Shown one piece after another: positions 5,706 through 7,090 of a stretch of DNA of 7,090 nucleotides. The stretch comes from CAYLOC01 sp964385195. Its GTDB lineage: Bacteria > Actinomycetota > Actinomycetes > Propionibacteriales > Nocardioidaceae. A program made the translations under genes and the position numbers. Below the pieces are notes generated by a model. The model worked only from the letters and a program-made list of their open reading frames with translations, searched no databases and had not been told where the DNA came from. The stretch covers positions 1 through 7,090 of the forward strand of contig CAYLOC010000167.1 of assembly GCA_964385195.1 (NCBI GenBank), in the 5' to 3' direction. Positions within the stretch are counted from its first letter, which is position 1. The number at the start of each line of letters is the position of its first letter.

Positions 5706-7090
5706 ATGGCAGATCTACCTCCCGCAGGCGGTTCCTCCGGGGACGACCCGGACGACAAGGGCAACCAGAACCCGTTCGCGGGCACCCCGTTCGAGCAGAT
5801 CTTCAGCAGCCTCGCGCGCGGGGACACCAGCGGACTGCAGGCGATGTTCGGCCAGATGCAGCGCATGTTCACCCCGCATGAGGGCACCGTCAACTGGGAC
5901 CTCACCCGCGATCTTGCCCGCCAGGTCGTGGCGCAGGAGAAGGACCGCTCCCCCGACGCCGGCGACGTGTCACGACTGCGGGACACGGCGCAGCTGGCCG
6001 AGCACTGGCTGGACGCCGCGACCGAGCTTCCAGCAGGCAGCACCGCCGCCCGGGCCTGGAGCAAGGCGGAGTGGGTGGAGGAGAGTCTGCCGGTGTGGAA
6101 GCAGATCGTGGAGCCGATCGCGGGCAGCGTGGTCTCCAGCATGCAGCAGGCCCTGCCCTCGGAGGCACAGTCGATGGCCGGCCCGATGCTGGGCATGCTG
6201 AACCAGATCGGCGGGGCGATGTTCAGCCAGCAGGTCGGCCAGGCCGTCGGCCAGCTGTCGACCGAGGTCCTCTCCGCCACCGACATCGGGTTCCCGGTCG
6301 GCACCGTCGGGACCCCCGCCCTCGTCCTGGCCAACGCGCGGACGTTCGGGGAGGGACTGGGGCTGGAGGAGTCCGACGTGCTGTTGTACCTCATGCTGCG
6401 TGAGTGCGCCCACCAGCGCCTGTACGCGCACGCGCCATGGCTGCGTGAGCACCTGTTCTCACTCATCGCCGGCTACGGCCGCGGGATCACCGTCGACACC
6501 TCCCGCATCGAGAACGCGATGGGCACCTTGGACCCCACGAACATGGAAGCGGTGCAGGAAGCCTTGTCCGGCGGCCTGTTCGACATCGAGCAGACACCGG
6601 AGCAGCAGGCCGCGCTGCGGCAGCTGGAGACGGTGCTGGCGCTGATCGAGGGCTGGGTCGACGACGTCGTCCACCAGGCGGCCGGAGGCGCGATGGCGTC
6701 CCTGGACGCGCTGCAGGAGGCGATGCGCCGCCGCCGCGCGACCGGCGGACCGGCGGAGCAGACGTTCGCCGCCCTCGTCGGCCTGGAGTTGCGCCCTCGT
6801 CGGCTGCGGGACGCCGCCACGTTGTGGGGTGCGTTGCGTGCTGCGGAGGGCGCATCGGCGCGGGACGCCGTGTGGGCCCACCAGGAGCTCCTCCCGACCT
6901 CCTCCGACCTCGACGACCCGCTGTCCTACGCCCAGCGCACCAAGGAAGCCGACAGCATCGACATCGAGTCCGCGGAGTTCGACGCGGCGCTGACCGCGCT
7001 GCTGGAGGGCGGAGGTCACGGCGACAGCGACGCGACCGACACCGAGGGCGAACCGGCCGGCGACACCGACACCAGCGCGGAGAAACCCGA
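5706..7090 (+). CDS. DUF2342 / zincin-like 'zinc-dependent metalloprotease' (3' end outside window)
   Basis: The frame from ATG 5706 is open to the last base (461 codons, no stop), so the gene is truncated by the window edge. The conserved core looks complete. It belongs to the DUF2342 (Zincin_2) family, which is mostly actinobacterial and is often called a putative hydrolase or zinc-dependent metalloprotease. Features in order: a Gly/Asp-rich N-terminus (about 6-20); a Gln/Met-rich helix typical of the family (40-55); VNWDLTRDLARQV (62-74); the motif LRECAHQRLYAHAPWL, with Glu233, His236 and His242; EGWVDDVV, with Glu315, a possible third ligand; LELRPRRLRDAA (360-371); then a hydrophilic Asp/Thr/Glu/Gly-rich tail from about 438 to the edge. 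There is no signal peptide or membrane helix, so it is probably cytoplasmic. The first His of a classic HExxH is Arg here. Activity has not, to my knowledge, been shown for the family. It is divergent from moaE, with a probable leaderless promoter. Confidence 0.94.
   Translation, partial: MADLPPAGGSSGDDPDDKGNQNPFAGTPFEQIFSSLARGDTSGLQAMFGQMQRMFTPHEGTVNWDLTRDLARQVVAQEKDRSPDAGDVSRLRDTAQLAEHWLDAATELPAGSTAARAWSKAEWVEESLPVWKQIVEPIAGSVVSSMQQALPSEAQSMAGPMLGMLNQIGGAMFSQQVGQAVGQLSTEVLSATDIGFPVGTVGTPALVLANARTFGEGLGLEESDVLLYLMLRECAHQRLYAHAPWLREHLFSLIAGYGRGITVDTSRIENAMGTLDPTNMEAVQEALSGGLFDIEQTPEQQAALRQLETVLALIEGWVDDVVHQAAGGAMASLDALQEAMRRRRATGGPAEQTFAALVGLELRPRRLRDAATLWGALRAAEGASARDAVWAHQELLPTSSDLDDPLSYAQRTKEADSIDIESAEFDAALTALLEGGGHGDSDATDTEGEPAGDTDTSAEKP

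Noticed and set aside
6770..6804. A 13-bp direct repeat (CGCCCTCGTCGGC at 6770-6782 and 6792-6804)
   Set aside because: The copies are in different reading frames and encode different residues, including the conserved LELRPRRLRD stretch. The coding is intact, so the repeat is most likely chance in GC-rich sequence.
6459..7019. Minus-strand frame of 186 codons opposite the DUF2342 gene
   Set aside because: The plus-strand frame shows family motifs throughout and is open from 5706 to the edge, so the minus-strand frame is its shadow.

Overview
The window comes from a high-GC Gram-positive bacterium (Actinomycetota). Supporting signs are the GC-rich codon use, the many GTG starts, and a gene set typical of that phylum: a UPF0182 membrane protein, a PPA1383-type protein, a PDZ/Lon-like (YlbL-type) protease and a DUF2342 'zinc-dependent metalloprotease'. 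A member of the Micrococcales or Propionibacteriales would fit, but I cannot fix the genus from sequence alone.

Layout, left to right. An initiator tRNA-fMet lies on the minus strand at 7-80, with a good sigma70-type promoter just upstream at 104-132. Next comes a minus-strand gene train transcribed right to left: moaE (5581 to 5150), a small one-helix membrane protein (5084-4824), a membrane-anchored PDZ/Lon-like serine protease (4827-3766), a PPA1383-family soluble protein (3753-3190) and the large UPF0182 integral membrane protein (3193-185). Four of these are tightly packed: two GTGA stop/start overlaps (4824-4827 and 3190-3193) and one 12-bp gap, so they are very probably one operon. moaE is 65 bp upstream of the small gene and may or may not share its transcript.

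Divergent from moaE, the plus-strand DUF2342 gene starts at 5706 and runs off the right edge still open. It therefore lacks a stop codon in this window. The 106-bp intergenic region 5600-5705 holds a candidate leaderless promoter for the metalloprotease-like gene, a weaker -10-like element facing moaE, and three tandem 13-bp repeats. The last repeat supplies the putative -35 element.

Functionally, the minus-strand operon looks like an envelope module. A secreted-side Lon-like protease is translationally coupled to an uncharacterised micropeptide-like membrane protein and co-transcribed with a large 7-helix protein that has a big, probably extracytoplasmic domain. A second zincin-like protein is encoded divergently. 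What these proteins do together is not known to me. MoaE (molybdopterin synthase large subunit) is a recognisable metabolic enzyme without other Moco genes in view. I see no mobile element, CRISPR array, phage gene or clear horizontal transfer. The locus is mainly an ordinary conserved actinobacterial neighbourhood with several poorly understood members.
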